Origin: Xanthomonas sontii
GTDB taxonomy: Bacteria; Pseudomonadota; Gammaproteobacteria; Xanthomonadales; Xanthomonadaceae
Length of the DNA stretch: 64,000 nt
Assembly: GCF_040529055.1 (NCBI RefSeq)
Contig: NZ_CP132342.1
Span: 3,904,001-3,968,000, forward strand
Direction of reading: 5' to 3'
Part shown: positions 35,768 through 45,627 of the stretch, piece by piece
How the letters are laid out: each line of letters opens with the position of its first letter
Position numbering within the stretch: the stretch's first letter is position 1
The notes under the pieces: generated by a model
Databases searched by the model: none
Told to the model about the DNA's origin: nothing
The model's input: the letters and a program-made list of their open reading frames with translations, nothing else
Made by a program: the position numbers and the translations under genes

Positions 35768-36571
35768 CTACTCCCGCCCGAACCGCTCCTCGAAGAAATC
35801 CTCGAGCATCCGGTAGGCACGCTTGGCCGCACGCGGGTTGTACTGGCAGCCCGGCGGGCTGTTGGCGTCGGCTTCGGCGAAGCAATGCACGGCACCGCTG
35901 AAGTTGACGAACTGCCAGTCGGCGCCAGCGCCGTTCATTTCCTGCTCGAAGGCGGCGATATCGTCGCGGCTCACGCTCTTGTCGTCGGCGCCATTGAGCA
36001 CCAGCACCGGTGCCTTGGCGCTGCCTGCGGCTGCCGGTGCCGCCGTGACCAGGCCACCGTGCAGGCTGACCACGCCGGCGAGCGGCGCACCGGCGCGGAC
36101 CAGTTCCAGCACCGTGGTGCCGCCGAAGCAGAAGCCGACCGCGCCGATCCGGGCCGGATCCAGCGGCGCCTTGCCGGCCTGCGCCTTCAGCGCCGCCACC
36201 GCCGCCAACGCCCGCGCGCGCAGCGTGGCCGGATCCTTCTTCAACGCGCCGGCGAACTGCCCGGCCTCGGTATCGTTGGCCGGCCGCTTGCCCTTGCCGT
36301 AGACGTCGGCCACCAGCACCACGTAGTCGTCGCCGGCCAGGCGCTTGGCCTTCTCCACCGCGGAGTCGTTGACGCCGCGCCAGTTCGGCACCATCACCAG
36401 GCCGGGGCGAGTGTCGTGGTCGGCATCGTCGTAGACCAGCACGCCGCTGAAGGTGTCCTTGCCGACCTGCCACTCCACCGGCTTGGCCTGCATCGCCGCC
36501 CAGGCCGGCAGCGGCAGCGCCAAGGCCAGCCCGAGCAGACCGGCCCACCGCAGCATCGATCGTATGCGCAT
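35768..36571 (-). CDS. Dienelactone hydrolase family protein, exported
   Basis: A 267-residue alpha/beta hydrolase. It has a signal peptide (cleavage after PAWA, residue 25), nucleophile Cys148 in GFCFGG, a likely Asp in LNGADDKSV and a His in GAVHCF, the Cys-Asp-His triad of dienelactone hydrolases. The signal makes it periplasmic, unlike classical catabolic enzymes; its substrate is unknown. The ATG at 36571 opens the signal. The gene lies 208 bp downstream of murD2 on the same strand and is probably transcribed separately. Confidence 0.88.
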   Translation of the reverse strand: MRIRSMLRWAGLLGLALALPLPAWAAMQAKPVEWQVGKDTFSGVLVYDDADHDTRPGLVMVPNWRGVNDSAVEKAKRLAGDDYVVLVADVYGKGKRPANDTEAGQFAGALKKDPATLRARALAAVAALKAQAGKAPLDPARIGAVGFCFGGTTVLELVRAGAPLAGVVSLHGGLVTAAPAAAGSAKAPVLVLNGADDKSVSRDDIAAFEQEMNGAGADWQFVNFSGAVHCFAEADANSPPGCQYNPRAAKRAYRMLEDFFEERFGRE

Positions 36572-36779
36572 CGCCCTTCTCCCGTGGAAACCAGGCGGCA
36601 GTCTAGAACGTGCCATGCACGTCGAGGTGAGGGCGACGGCGGCCGGCGATGGCGATGGGACAAGGCGCACAGCGCCGTCGCATGGCGGCCCGGCGAATGC
36701 TTCCGGGCATGCTCTTTCCGCAGCACCCACGACGGACAGCGACATCAGCGCACCGCGTGCGCCGACGCCGCGCCGAGGC

Positions 36780-38216
36780 TCAGGCGATGCCCAGCCCCGG
36801 AATGGCGCTGATCGCATCGGGGTCGAACCCGGCCAGCGCGGCGAAATGGCGGCCGCGCGCCACGTAGTCGCGGTAGGCGCCGAAGCTGGGCGCACCGGGC
36901 GACAGCAGCACCACGCCGCCCTGCTCGCCCAGCGCCGCGCGCGCCAGCGCCACCGCCTCCGCCAGGTCGGCCGCGGCATGCAGGCCGAAGCCGGCGGCGG
37001 CGGCCAGCGGCGCCAGCAGCGCGTGGATGCGCGGGCCGTTGGCGCCCAGGGTGACGATCTCCAGCGGTGCCCCGCCATCGCGCATGTGCGCGGCGAAGTC
37101 CTGCCAGTCCAGGCCGCGGTCGTGACCGCCCACCAGCAGCGCGATGCGCCGCCCGCGGAAGCACTCCAGCGCCGCGAGGCTGGCATGCGGGGTGGTGCTG
37201 ATCGAGTCGTTCACATAGGTCACGCCGTCGCGCGTGCCCAGGGTCTGCAGCCGGTTCGGCAGCGGCCGGAAGCGATCGGCCGCCGGCGCCAGCGCCGCCG
37301 CATCCAGGCCCAGCGCCTCCACGGCGGCCAGCACCGCGCACAGGTTGCCGCGGTTGTGCCGGCCCGGCAGCGGCGCCTGCGCGCTGTCGTACACCGCGCT
37401 GTCGCCGCGGTAGACCACCTCGCCGCGCATGTGCCAGCCGTCCTCGCGGTTGAACCAGCGCACCTCGCTGTCGGGCAGCTGCAGGGCGGCCAGTTGCGGA
37501 TCGGCGGCGTTGAGCAGGGCGATGCGCGGCCGCGCATGGGTGACCAGTTCGAGCTTGTCGGCGATGTAACGCGCCTGGCTGCCGTGCCAGTCCAGATGCT
37601 CGGGAAACAGGTTCAGCACCAGCGCCAGCTGCGGCCGCGCGCCGCTGCGGGCCACGTCGCCGGTCTGGTAGCTGGACAGTTCGACCGCCCAGTACTGCGG
37701 CGGCGGCATCGGCGCCAGCACCTCCAGCAGCGGCACGCCGATGTTGCCGACCAGGCCGGTGCGATGGCCGCCGGCGCGCAGCAGGTGCGCCAGCAGCGCG
37801 GTGGTGGTGCTCTTGCCCTTGGTGCCGGTGACGCAGACGCTGCCGGGCACCACGCCGTCGGCGCCGGCGTGTTCGGCGAACCACAGGGCGGTGCCGCCGA
37901 TGAAGCGGGTGCCGCGCGCCGCGGCGGCCTGTGCCTCGGGCCGGTAAGGACTGATCCCGGGCGACTTGATCACCACATCGAACGCGGCCAGGCGCTCGGC
38001 GGTGGCCTCGGTCTCGACATGCAACGCAGGATCGTGCAGCGCGGCGATCTCCGCGGCCTCCTCAGCCGAACAGAACACCGTCAGCGGCAGCGCACGTCTC
38101 GCTTCCCCGTTCCCGATTCCCGCTTCCCAGCCACGCACGGCCGCATACGCCGCGCGGCCCTCGCGACCCCAGCCCCACAGCGCGACGCGCTGCGACTCAA
38201 GCTGCGAAATTCGCAC
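36780..38216 (-). CDS. murD2: UDP-MurNAc-L-alanine--L-glutamate ligase MurD2
   Basis: A 478-residue Mur ligase: N-terminal UDP-binding region, ATP loop GTKGKSTTT, central SSYQTGD and [10 protein letters not shown] motifs, and a C-terminal ligase domain with [10 protein letters not shown]. In xanthomonads MurD2 adds L-Glu (not D-Glu) to UDP-MurNAc-L-Ala, and MurL then epimerises it. The adjacent murL gene makes this assignment secure over ordinary MurD. The GTG at 38216 ([17 protein letters not shown]) overlaps the end of murL by 20 bp. Residues ~29-39 ([11 protein letters not shown]) are encoded by a GGGAATC-type repeat found elsewhere only between genes. Confidence 0.92.
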   Translation of the reverse strand: MRISQLESQRVALWGWGREGRAAYAAVRGWEAGIGNGEARRALPLTVFCSAEEAAEIAALHDPALHVETEATAERLAAFDVVIKSPGISPYRPEAQAAAARGTRFIGGTALWFAEHAGADGVVPGSVCVTGTKGKSTTTALLAHLLRAGGHRTGLVGNIGVPLLEVLAPMPPPQYWAVELSSYQTGDVARSGARPQLALVLNLFPEHLDWHGSQARYIADKLELVTHARPRIALLNAADPQLAALQLPDSEVRWFNREDGWHMRGEVVYRGDSAVYDSAQAPLPGRHNRGNLCAVLAAVEALGLDAAALAPAADRFRPLPNRLQTLGTRDGVTYVNDSISTTPHASLAALECFRGRRIALLVGGHDRGLDWQDFAAHMRDGGAPLEIVTLGANGPRIHALLAPLAAAAGFGLHAAADLAEAVALARAALGEQGGVVLLSPGAPSFGAYRDYVARGRHFAALAGFDPDAISAIPGLGIA

Positions 38217-39552
38217 GCACGCGTTCCCACAGATCGGCCGGGATGCGGTGCTGCGCGTCCAGTTCCAGCAGCGGCTCCACGCGCAGGTCGGCGGGGTCGA
38301 GCTGCGGCTGGATCTCGCGGATGAAACGCGCCACCAGCGCGTCCTCCTTCCATTCCGCACGCGCCGCCAGCGCCGCCATCGCCGCGCGCGACTCGCGGCC
38401 TTCGCCGACGCACTCGAACGGCTTGTGGTCCTGGAACTCCAGCAGCGCGTCGAAGCCGCCGGCCTGGCCGGCGTCGTCGAGCAGGTTGCGGCCGAAGATG
38501 CGCACCAGCCGCGTCTTCGGCATGAACGGCGCCAGCGCCAGGAACACGAAATGGCACTTCGGGCAGACCCCGCACCAGCGGTGTGCCGGGCGCTCGCCGA
38601 GGATGTGGAAATTGCGGTTGCAGCTGGAGAAATGCGCGTCGTAATGGTCGGTTTTAGCGAACTGCCGCGCCACCGCCAGTTCCGACAGCGGACGCAGCAG
38701 CGAGTAGTAGCGCAGGTCCGCGGCCACGTAGCGCTGCACCTGCGTACCGAACGCCTGCTCGAAGGCCCAGCCCTTGGACCATTGGTGGTTGACCTCGCCG
38801 GTGCCGGCGATCTGGCTGCCGTAGCTGGCCGAGTGCTCGTTGGAGAACACCACCTGGCCGGCGTCGTGCAGCACCGCGGCGAACACCAGGATCGCCGAGT
38901 TCACCGCCGTCACCGGGATATGCCCGTTCCACGCGCCCTGCCGGTTCAGCTCGAACAGCTCCGGCGCCAGCGTGCGGCCGATGTTCAAGGTCGGCAGCCC
39001 GGTGCGCTCGGCGCAGGCGCGGATCAACTGCGAGCCGCCGATCCAGGTCACCGTCTGCGCCACGCCGGCCGCGCGCAGCGCTTCGATGCTGACCAGCGAA
39101 TCCTTGCCGCCGCCGATCGCCACCAGCGCCTGGTCGCGCAGGCCCAGCGCCGCCGCATCGGCCGCGTCGGCCTCCGCCGCCGGGAAGCGGATGCGCCCGC
39201 GCAGGTCCAGGCCATTGCGATAGGCGAACTCGCCCAGGCCATGCAGGTACACGCTGTCCAGCAGCGCGGCGGTCTCCGCATCGATGGCGTAGTCGTCGAT
39301 GACGATGCGCGGCGGCACCGCCGCCTTGTAGTAGCTGACGCCGGCGATCAGGTGCAGCAGGCGCAGCGCGCGCTGCGCCGCCTGCGCGCGCGCCGGGTCG
39401 AGCGCGAACGGCGCACCGGGCACGGTGATGGTCTCCACCAGCTCCGGGCCGTCGTCGAACGCATAGACCAGGCGCGCCACGCCGCTGTCGGCGTCGAAGC
39501 CGCAGCGCACGAAGCGGAAGGTGGCGATCTGCTGTTTGTCGAAAGCGGTCAT
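38197..39552 (-). CDS. murL: UDP-MurNAc-L-Ala-L-Glu epimerase MurL
   Basis: A 451-residue protein with an ATP-binding [17 protein letters not shown] (PP-loop-like) in the N-terminal half, a central [13 protein letters not shown], and the Cys-rich [15 protein letters not shown]. This is the glycopeptidyl-glutamate epimerase that converts terminal L-Glu of UDP-MurNAc-L-Ala-L-Glu to D-Glu, replacing glutamate racemase. The ATG at 39552 overlaps the stop of the preceding membrane-protein gene (ATGA), and its 3' end overlaps murD2. Confidence 0.92.
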   Translation of the reverse strand: MTAFDKQQIATFRFVRCGFDADSGVARLVYAFDDGPELVETITVPGAPFALDPARAQAAQRALRLLHLIAGVSYYKAAVPPRIVIDDYAIDAETAALLDSVYLHGLGEFAYRNGLDLRGRIRFPAAEADAADAAALGLRDQALVAIGGGKDSLVSIEALRAAGVAQTVTWIGGSQLIRACAERTGLPTLNIGRTLAPELFELNRQGAWNGHIPVTAVNSAILVFAAVLHDAGQVVFSNEHSASYGSQIAGTGEVNHQWSKGWAFEQAFGTQVQRYVAADLRYYSLLRPLSELAVARQFAKTDHYDAHFSSCNRNFHILGERPAHRWCGVCPKCHFVFLALAPFMPKTRLVRIFGRNLLDDAGQAGGFDALLEFQDHKPFECVGEGRESRAAMAALAARAEWKEDALVARFIREIQPQLDPADLRVEPLLELDAQHRIPADLWERVRANFAA

Positions 39553-40001
39553 GGACGTCCTGCAAGCACACGGGTGTGCCGCAAGTAGCGGCGGCACAGA
39601 AGAAATTCGAGCATCGAAAACGGCAAGGCGGCCCACAGCAGCGGCAGGCAGCCGAATACGAACGCCATCAGCAGCAGTTGCCAGTGCTGTCCGGCCGGCA
39701 CCGACGCGGCGGAGGCCAGGACGGCGACCAGCACATACAGCGCCAGTGCCGGCACGTAGGCCAACGCGGCCAGGAGCGAGGTGCGCAGGGCCAGCGCGCC
39801 GGTGCTCGCCGCGGGCCCGCGGCGCTGCCAGCGCACCGCCAACCATGCGCCGATGGCAGCGGCGGCCAACGCCGGCAACGCCCACTTCAGGCTGTCGGTC
39901 CACGGCAGCGAGGTGCCGGACTGATACACCGCGGTGGCAGCCACCATCGCAAGCGCGCCGGCCGCGGCGCTGCCCGCGACGAATTCAATCTGCGTGCCCA
40001 T
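39549..40001 (-). CDS. Small membrane protein of the lysAC-mur operon
   Basis: 150 residues with about four hydrophobic segments, rich in Ala, Leu and Val, and no recognised family. It overlaps the fusion gene upstream by 17 bp and murL by four bases. It is therefore co-translated with enzymes making DAP and the D-Glu of peptidoglycan. Its role is unknown; an envelope-related function is only suggested by position. Confidence 0.82.
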   Translation of the reverse strand: MGTQIEFVAGSAAAGALAMVAATAVYQSGTSLPWTDSLKWALPALAAAAIGAWLAVRWQRRGPAASTGALALRTSLLAALAYVPALALYVLVAVLASAASVPAGQHWQLLLMAFVFGCLPLLWAALPFSMLEFLLCRRYLRHTRVLAGRP

Positions 40002-42594
40002 CGATCGCCTCCTCGCGGGGCAGTTCGCGCTGGTTGTAGGTGCTGGCCATGCTGTAGCCGTAGGCGCCGGTGTCGGCGATCAACATCACGTCGTCGGGCG
40101 CGGTGCCCGCCGGCAGGCGCCGGCGCTTGCCGAACACGTCGCTGGATTCGCAGATCGGCCCGACCACGTCGAACACGGTCTCGGCCGGCTGCTCCAGGCG
40201 GCTCAGGTTCGCCACGTCGTGCCAGGCGTCGTACAGCGCCGGGCGGATCAAGGTGTTCATGCCGGCATCCAGGCCGACCCGGCGGATCCCGTCCTTCTCG
40301 ATCACCTGGGTGGCGCGGGCCAGCAGCACGCCGCATTCGGCGACCAGATAGCGGCCCGGTTCGATCGCCAGGCGGAACGCCGGATGCACGGCCTTGGCCT
40401 GGGCCAGGCCCTGGGCGAAGGTCTCCAGGTCGAACGGTTCGTCGTCGGCGCTGTACGGGATCGGCAGGCCGCCGCCGATGTCGATGACCTCGACGCTGCC
40501 GATGCGCCGGGCAAAGCCGGCCAGCTCGTCGCACATGCGCCGCCAGTGCTGCGCCGTCTCCACGCCGCTGCCCAGGTGCGCGTGCAGGCCGACGATGCGG
40601 ATGTCCAGAGCGCGCGCGGCCTCGACGAACTCGTCGACGCGGGTCGCCGACAGGCCGAACTTGGAGGCCTTGCCGCCGGTGTTGACCTTCTCGTGGTGGC
40701 CGTCGCCATGGCCCAGGTCGATGCGCAGCCACAGGCTGCGGCCACGGAACAGCTCCGGCCAGCGCTGCAGCGCCTCGACGTTGTCCACGGTCACGGTCAC
40801 GCCCAGCGCGAACGCGGCTTCGTACTCGGCGCGGGGTGCGAAGCTGGGGGTGAACAGCACGCGGCGCGGCGACAGCTCCGGCACGATCTCGAACACCCGG
40901 CGCAGCTCGCCGTGCGAAACGCACTCCAGGCCGAAGCCTTCCTCGACCAGGGTCTGCAGGATCGCCGGATGCGCGTTGGCCTTGATCGCGTAGTAGCGCT
41001 GGTCCACCGCCGCGATCGCCTTGAGCGCACGCGCGCGCTCGCGCAGCGTCGGTAGGTGATAGACGTAGCGCGGCGTGCCGGCCTCGGCCAGGCGCAGCAG
41101 ATGCGCGCGCTCGCCCTGCCACCACGGCACCGGCCGCGGCCGCACCGTGCCGGCGATCTCGCGCCAGCGCGGGCCGAACACCTCGGTCTCTTCCACCGGC
41201 ATCGCGCCGCTGTCGATCAGTTCGGCGTGCAGGATCGGCAGCAACCCGTCGGCGTCGGTCTCGTCGATGACGAAGGTCAGGTTCAGGTCGTTGGACGACT
41301 GCGAGATCATGTGCACGCGCTCCTTGCCGAACGTGGCCCACACGTCCGAGAGCTTGTGCAGCAGCGAGCGCATGCCGCGCCCGACCAGGGTGATCGCCGC
41401 GCACGGCACGATGATCTTGACCCGGCAGATCTCCGCCAGGTCGGCCGACAGCGCGGCCAGCACGTCGGTATTGACCAGATTCTCGCTCGGGTCCAGCGAC
41501 ACGGTGACGTTGGTCTCGGCCGAGCCGATCAGGTCCACCGACAGCCCGTGCTTCTTGAACAGCGCGAACACGTCGGCCAGGAAGCCGACCTGCTGCCACA
41601 TGCCGATGCCTTCCATCGACACCAGCACGATGCCGTTGCGGCGGCTGATCGCCTTGACCCCGGGCACGGTGCGGGCGTTGCCGTCGATGCTGGTGCCGGG
41701 CAGCTCCGGGCGCTCGGTGTCCAGGATCGCCATCGGCACGCCACCGTCGCGGCACGGCTTGATCGAGCGCGGGTGCAGCACCTTGGCGCCGGTGGTGGCG
41801 ATTTCCTGCGCCTCGTAGTAGTCCAGGCGGGTCAGCAGGCGCGCGTCCGGCACCTCGCGCGGATTGGCGCTGAACATGCCCGGCACGTCGGTCCAGATCT
41901 CGACCCGGCTGGCGCCGAGCAGCGCGCCGAAATACGCCGCCGAGGTATCCGAGCCGCCGCGGCCGAGGATGGCGGTGCCGCCGTCCTCGTGCCGGGCGAT
42001 GAAGCCCTGGGTGATCAGCATGCGCGAGGGCTGGGCGACGAAGCGCGCGCGCCACTGCGGATCGGACTGCCACTGGCACGACACCGACAGGCGCCGCGAC
42101 CAGGCGCTCTGGTTCGGCTGCGGCGGCAGCGCGTCCAGCCATTGCCGCGCGTCCATCCAGCCCATGTCCAGGCCGTTGGCACGCAGGTAGGCCGCGCCCA
42201 GGGTCGAGGACAGCAACTCGCCCTGCCCCAGCACCTCGGCCTGCCAGTCCAGCGTGCGCTCGGCGGCGCGCGGATCGGCGAGCAGGCCGCGCAGCGCCGC
42301 CAGGCGTTCGCCCAGCACCGCCTCGGCGTCCAGCTCCAGTTCGGCCAGAAAGTCGCGGTGGCGCTGCTCCAGCGCGGCGACGCGCTGCGCGCTGTCGGCG
42401 CTGCCGTCGGCAATCGCGGTCAGTTCGTTGGTGACCCCGGACAAGGCCGACACCACCACCAGCACCCGCGCACCGGTCTCCTCCGCGCGTTTTTTCGCCA
42501 GCGTCCCAATCGTGTCCCAGCGATGACGACGCGACACCGAAGTGCCGCCGAACTTGAGGACGATCCAGCGATCGACAGGAGAGGAAGCTGACAT
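39985..42594 (-). CDS. Fused aspartate kinase / diaminopimelate decarboxylase
   Basis: 869 residues. Residues ~8 to 460 are an aspartokinase (VLKFGGTSVSRRHRWD, RGGSDTSAAYFGALL) with two ACT regulatory domains near 310-450. The C-terminal ~400 are a PLP-dependent DAP decarboxylase (YYAIKANAHPAIL with the PLP Lys, ECVSHGELRR, DIGGGLPIPY, EPGRYLVAECGVLL). One chain thus makes both the first and the last enzyme of the lysine pathway, an arrangement known in xanthomonads. DAP also feeds peptidoglycan, matching the murL-murD2 genes behind it. ATG 42594 gives the normal kinase N-terminus. Confidence 0.94.
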   Translation of the reverse strand: MSASSPVDRWIVLKFGGTSVSRRHRWDTIGTLAKKRAEETGARVLVVVSALSGVTNELTAIADGSADSAQRVAALEQRHRDFLAELELDAEAVLGERLAALRGLLADPRAAERTLDWQAEVLGQGELLSSTLGAAYLRANGLDMGWMDARQWLDALPPQPNQSAWSRRLSVSCQWQSDPQWRARFVAQPSRMLITQGFIARHEDGGTAILGRGGSDTSAAYFGALLGASRVEIWTDVPGMFSANPREVPDARLLTRLDYYEAQEIATTGAKVLHPRSIKPCRDGGVPMAILDTERPELPGTSIDGNARTVPGVKAISRRNGIVLVSMEGIGMWQQVGFLADVFALFKKHGLSVDLIGSAETNVTVSLDPSENLVNTDVLAALSADLAEICRVKIIVPCAAITLVGRGMRSLLHKLSDVWATFGKERVHMISQSSNDLNLTFVIDETDADGLLPILHAELIDSGAMPVEETEVFGPRWREIAGTVRPRPVPWWQGERAHLLRLAEAGTPRYVYHLPTLRERARALKAIAAVDQRYYAIKANAHPAILQTLVEEGFGLECVSHGELRRVFEIVPELSPRRVLFTPSFAPRAEYEAAFALGVTVTVDNVEALQRWPELFRGRSLWLRIDLGHGDGHHEKVNTGGKASKFGLSATRVDEFVEAARALDIRIVGLHAHLGSGVETAQHWRRMCDELAGFARRIGSVEVIDIGGGLPIPYSADDEPFDLETFAQGLAQAKAVHPAFRLAIEPGRYLVAECGVLLARATQVIEKDGIRRVGLDAGMNTLIRPALYDAWHDVANLSRLEQPAETVFDVVGPICESSDVFGKRRRLPAGTAPDDVMLIADTGAYGYSMASTYNQRELPREEAIDGHAD

Positions 42595-42704
42595 GGAGTG
42601 GGGGTGTCTGGAATGTGGGGAAAACGCCTGCATGCGCGGGCGGAACCCCCGATTCTACTGCCAACGGAGCGCGGATGAGCGCGCGCTGCTGGCCGCAACC
42701 GGGC

Positions 42705-43055
42705 GTCTTTTCCGCCAGCCTGGGGTGGGCACTCCACCGTGCGCGGCCCTCGATGCCGCCGACCTGGACGCCCCGCGCATGCAGCGCCTGGCGGCCTGGC
42801 CGAACCTGTCGGAGACGGTTTTCTTGCTGACGCGCGGCGCGGGCGCGAACTACCGCATCCGCATCTTCACCCCCAGGGCGAACTGCGATTCGCAGGCCAC
42901 CCCAGCGTCGGCGCAGCCTGGGCGGCGGGCGCGACGTCGCCAGCCAGGGACGCGAACTCGGGCGCGATAGCCGCGTCGAACTCCTGGTCGATGGCGAAGA
43001 CGTGTGGATCGGCGGCCTGGTGCAAGCGGTGATCGCTGGCAAGATCGCTTGGTAA
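42705..43055 (+). pseudogene. Decayed PhzF-family paralogue
   Basis: The remains read as a PhzF N-terminus (ALDAADLDAPRMQRLAAWPN, then LSETVFLL and YRIRIFTP), then a one-base deletion in a C-run. This shifts the frame into GELRFAGHPSVGAAW. About 500 bp of the middle are missing, and the C-terminus resumes as DVASQGRELGRDSRVELLVD to a stop (AGKIAW). The same blocks occur intact in the next gene. It is a duplicate that has lost its core and cannot be functional. Confidence 0.85.
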
Positions 43056-43093
43056 GCTCCGGCCTCCCCCACCGCAGTCCGGAGTTTCCCCTC

Positions 43094-43972
43094 ATGGCCG
43101 CACGCCGCTTCTTCCAGGTCGATGTCTTCTCCGCCCGCGCCGGCAACGGCAATCCCTTGGCCGTCGTGCTCGATGCCGATGGCTTGGACGCCGCCACGAT
43201 GCAGGCCATCGCGCGCTGGACGCGCCTGCCGGAAACCACCTTCGTGTTCGCGCCGACGCGGCCGGATGCCAGCTACGGTCTGCGCATGTTCAGCCCGCAG
43301 AAGGAAGTGCCGTTCGCCGGCCATCCCAGCGTCGGCACCGCGCACGTCGCGCTGGAAGCGGGCATCGCCAGCCCGCGCGATGGCGTGCTGACCCAGGACG
43401 GCATCGCCGGCCTGTTGCCGCTGCGGGTCGACGTGGATGGCGGAGTGCGCAGCATCGCCATCCGCACCCCGCGCGCGCAGCTGGCCGAGATCGCCGATGC
43501 CGCGGATCCACGCCTGCAGGCGGCGCTGCGCGGCTGGACGCTGGGCGCGCTGCCGCCGGTGCGCATGGACGGCGGCCGCTGCTGGTGGCTGGTCGAAGTG
43601 GCCGACGAAGCCGCGCTGCGCGCGCTGACGCCGGACTGGGATGCGATCGCCGCCCTGGCCGAAAGCACCGCCAGCATGGGCGTGTTCGCCTACGCGCGCG
43701 CCAGCGGCCAGGCCTATGCAGTGGCCGTGCGCGCGTTCGTCGGCAACGGCCGGCGCTTCGAGGATGCGGCCTCCGGCGCGGCCAATGCGGTGCTGGCGGC
43801 ATGGCTGGATCACAGCAAGGCCCTGCCCGGCCAGGGTGGCCGCTACGTCGCCAGCCAGGGCCGCGAGGTCGGCCACGATGCGCTGCTGACGCTGTGCGTC
43901 GACGAGGCCGGCGAGGTGTGGTCCGGCGGACAGGTGCAGACGGTGATCGAAGGCCGCATCGACTGGCCCTGA
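43094..43972 (+). CDS. PhzF family isomerase/epimerase-like protein
   Basis: 292 residues in two pseudo-symmetric halves. The family motifs are FFQVDVFSARAGNGNPLAVV at the start, the LPETTFVF segment with the conserved Glu, EVPFAGHPSVGTA, and FEDAASGAANAVLAAW in the second half. Relatives isomerise small metabolites, as PhzF does in phenazine synthesis; no phenazine genes are nearby and the substrate is unknown. A good terminator follows. The truncated copy just upstream shows a past tandem duplication. Confidence 0.88.
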   Translation: MAARRFFQVDVFSARAGNGNPLAVVLDADGLDAATMQAIARWTRLPETTFVFAPTRPDASYGLRMFSPQKEVPFAGHPSVGTAHVALEAGIASPRDGVLTQDGIAGLLPLRVDVDGGVRSIAIRTPRAQLAEIADAADPRLQAALRGWTLGALPPVRMDGGRCWWLVEVADEAALRALTPDWDAIAALAESTASMGVFAYARASGQAYAVAVRAFVGNGRRFEDAASGAANAVLAAWLDHSKALPGQGGRYVASQGREVGHDALLTLCVDEAGEVWSGGQVQTVIEGRIDWP

Positions 43973-44020
43973 TCGCCGGCCGCCGCCCCGCACCGCGGGC
44001 GCGAACGCACGCGCAACAAC

Positions 44021-44049
44021 AAAGGGCGCCTCGCAAGGAGGCGCCCTTT
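44021..44049. terminator. Bidirectional intrinsic terminator
   Basis: AAAGGGCGCCTC pairs with GAGGCGCCCTTT (12 bp), loop GCAAG. It is followed rightwards by GTTTTAG and preceded by CAACAAC. It serves both phzF (rightward) and the convergent glycine-zipper gene. Confidence 0.88.
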
Positions 44050-44068
44050 GTTTTAGTCGGGCAATACG

Positions 44069-44674
44069 TCAGTCGGGCAGGACGTCGACGCGGACACGGA
44101 TGCGATCGCCCGGAGGCGAGGCGGTGCGGGTGTGGTAGTAGCGGCCGCCGTATTCGTAGGTCACGTCGTAGCCGTCGACGCGGTCGTAGCGTTCGGTCCG
44201 ATACGACACCGGGTCGCATTCGCGGACCACGCCGCCACCGTAGCCGCCGCCATAGCCGCGGGTATTGGAGTCGTAGATCGAGCGGCCTGCCAGGCTGCCG
44301 AGCATGGTGCCGACGGCGGTGCCGACGAAGCGGCCATTGCCGCCGCCGACGCGGCTGCCCAGCACGGCGCCGGCGATGCCGCCGACCACCGACGAGGCGG
44401 TGCGGCCGCCATCGGTACCGCGGTAGCCGTAGTCGCTGGCGTAGCTGCCCGAGGCCGGGCGGTCGTAACAGCGCTCGGTGGTCTCGCGCGGACCGTTGAC
44501 CTGCACCATGATCGGATCGGCGCGCACCACGCGCGCATATTCGTAGGTGCCGGACGCGTAGCCACGGTCGCGGTAGTCGTCGTAGCGGGTGTAACCGTAA
44601 TCCTGCGCGGCGGCGGAGCCGATGACGCCGACAGCGAGCGCAGCGGTCAACAGACGGGTCGAGAGCTTGTTCAT
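44069..44674 (-). CDS. Exported glycine-zipper 2TM-type envelope protein
   Basis: 201 residues with a Sec signal peptide (cleavage after SAAA, residue 23). A Tyr-rich N-terminal part is followed by a glycine-zipper stretch (SSVVGGIAGAVLGSRVGGGN, then TAVGTMLGSLAGRSIYD), then a C-terminal domain with a likely beta structure. Such Rick-17kDa/SlyB-like proteins sit in or at the outer membrane. There is no lipobox, so it is probably periplasmic or membrane-inserted. It is a single gene; ATG 44674 opens the signal. Confidence 0.87.
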   Translation of the reverse strand: MNKLSTRLLTAALAVGVIGSAAAQDYGYTRYDDYRDRGYASGTYEYARVVRADPIMVQVNGPRETTERCYDRPASGSYASDYGYRGTDGGRTASSVVGGIAGAVLGSRVGGGNGRFVGTAVGTMLGSLAGRSIYDSNTRGYGGGYGGGVVRECDPVSYRTERYDRVDGYDVTYEYGGRYYHTRTASPPGDRIRVRVDVLPD

Positions 44675-44907
44675 GGCGATGGTTCCAAGCGCGTGGATCG
44701 CGCGACTGCATGCTCGATCCGATGCGGTGAAACCAGACTGAATAGGGACGGCTGTGGCGCGCACATTTAGTGGCGCGACAGCTAGCGATCGATCGAGCCA
44801 CACGGGACGGTGCAGAGGCGCAACGCGTCCTGGTCTGCCATCGGCGGCGGCGCAGGTGCGCCGCACGCGCGCGGCCCGGCATGCCGCCGGGCCGCGCCGG
44901 GGATTCC

Positions 44908-45339
44908 TCAGCCCAGTTCCGCTTCCAGGCTGATCGGCACCGCGCTCAGCGCCTTGGACACCGGGCAATTCTGCTTGGCGTCGTCGGCCACTTCGCGGAA
45001 GCGCGCGGCGTCGATGTTGGGCACCACGGCCTTGACCTTCAACCGGATCTGCGAAAGCTGGGGGCCGCCTTCCATCGACAGGTCGACATCGGCGCGGGTG
45101 TCCAGCGCGGTCGGCGGGAAGCCGGCTTCGGTCAGCTTGGCCGACAGCGCCATGGTGAAGCAGCCGGCGTGCGCGGCGGCGATCAGTTCTTCCGGATTGG
45201 TGCCCTTCTCGTCGCCGAAGCGGCTGTTGAACGCATAGCGGGTGTTCTCCAGCAGGCCGCTCTGCGGCGTGTTCAACCGGCCCTGGCCGGTCTTGAGATC
45301 GCCTTCCCAATGCGCGGTGGCGTGACGCGAAATGCCCAT
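44908..45339 (-). CDS. OsmC family peroxiredoxin
   Basis: 143 residues with the OsmC active-site pair: Cys60 in AAAHAGCF and Cys125 in QNCPVSKAL, plus Arg40 and Glu50-51 in the usual places. It belongs to the OsmC/Ohr family that reduces organic hydroperoxides, in the osmotically inducible OsmC branch (the start MGISRHATAHWEGDLKTG is typical). It is a single gene, transcribed leftwards; the stretch 44675-44907 before it has nothing recognisable. Confidence 0.92.
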   Translation of the reverse strand: MGISRHATAHWEGDLKTGQGRLNTPQSGLLENTRYAFNSRFGDEKGTNPEELIAAAHAGCFTMALSAKLTEAGFPPTALDTRADVDLSMEGGPQLSQIRLKVKAVVPNIDAARFREVADDAKQNCPVSKALSAVPISLEAELG

Positions 45340-45627
45340 GCGAGGCTCCTGTCGGTGAGTGGAGCGCGGACCATAGGGGAGGCGGCGTTACGGGCTTGTG
45401 CTTCCGCGCGAAGGCGGCGGCGGCGGCGCGCGGCAGCGAAAATGCCCTGGCGCATCGCCGCGGATGTGCCGGCATCGGCGCCGTCCTCGGCAAAAAAGGC
45501 GTCGGTCGCGGCGAATATTCGCGTTTTTTGCTTCCGGCCTATTGGCGCGGCGTAGCACATGCCCTACATTTCGCCATGCCGACGGGGTCGGCGCGACCCA
45601 AACCACCAAATACGGAATCAGGACATC

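Noticed and set aside
39887..43993. 1368-codon frame antisense or out of frame to phzF and the lysine fusion gene
   Set aside because: High-GC shadow frame; the real genes in the region have full family motifs in other frames.
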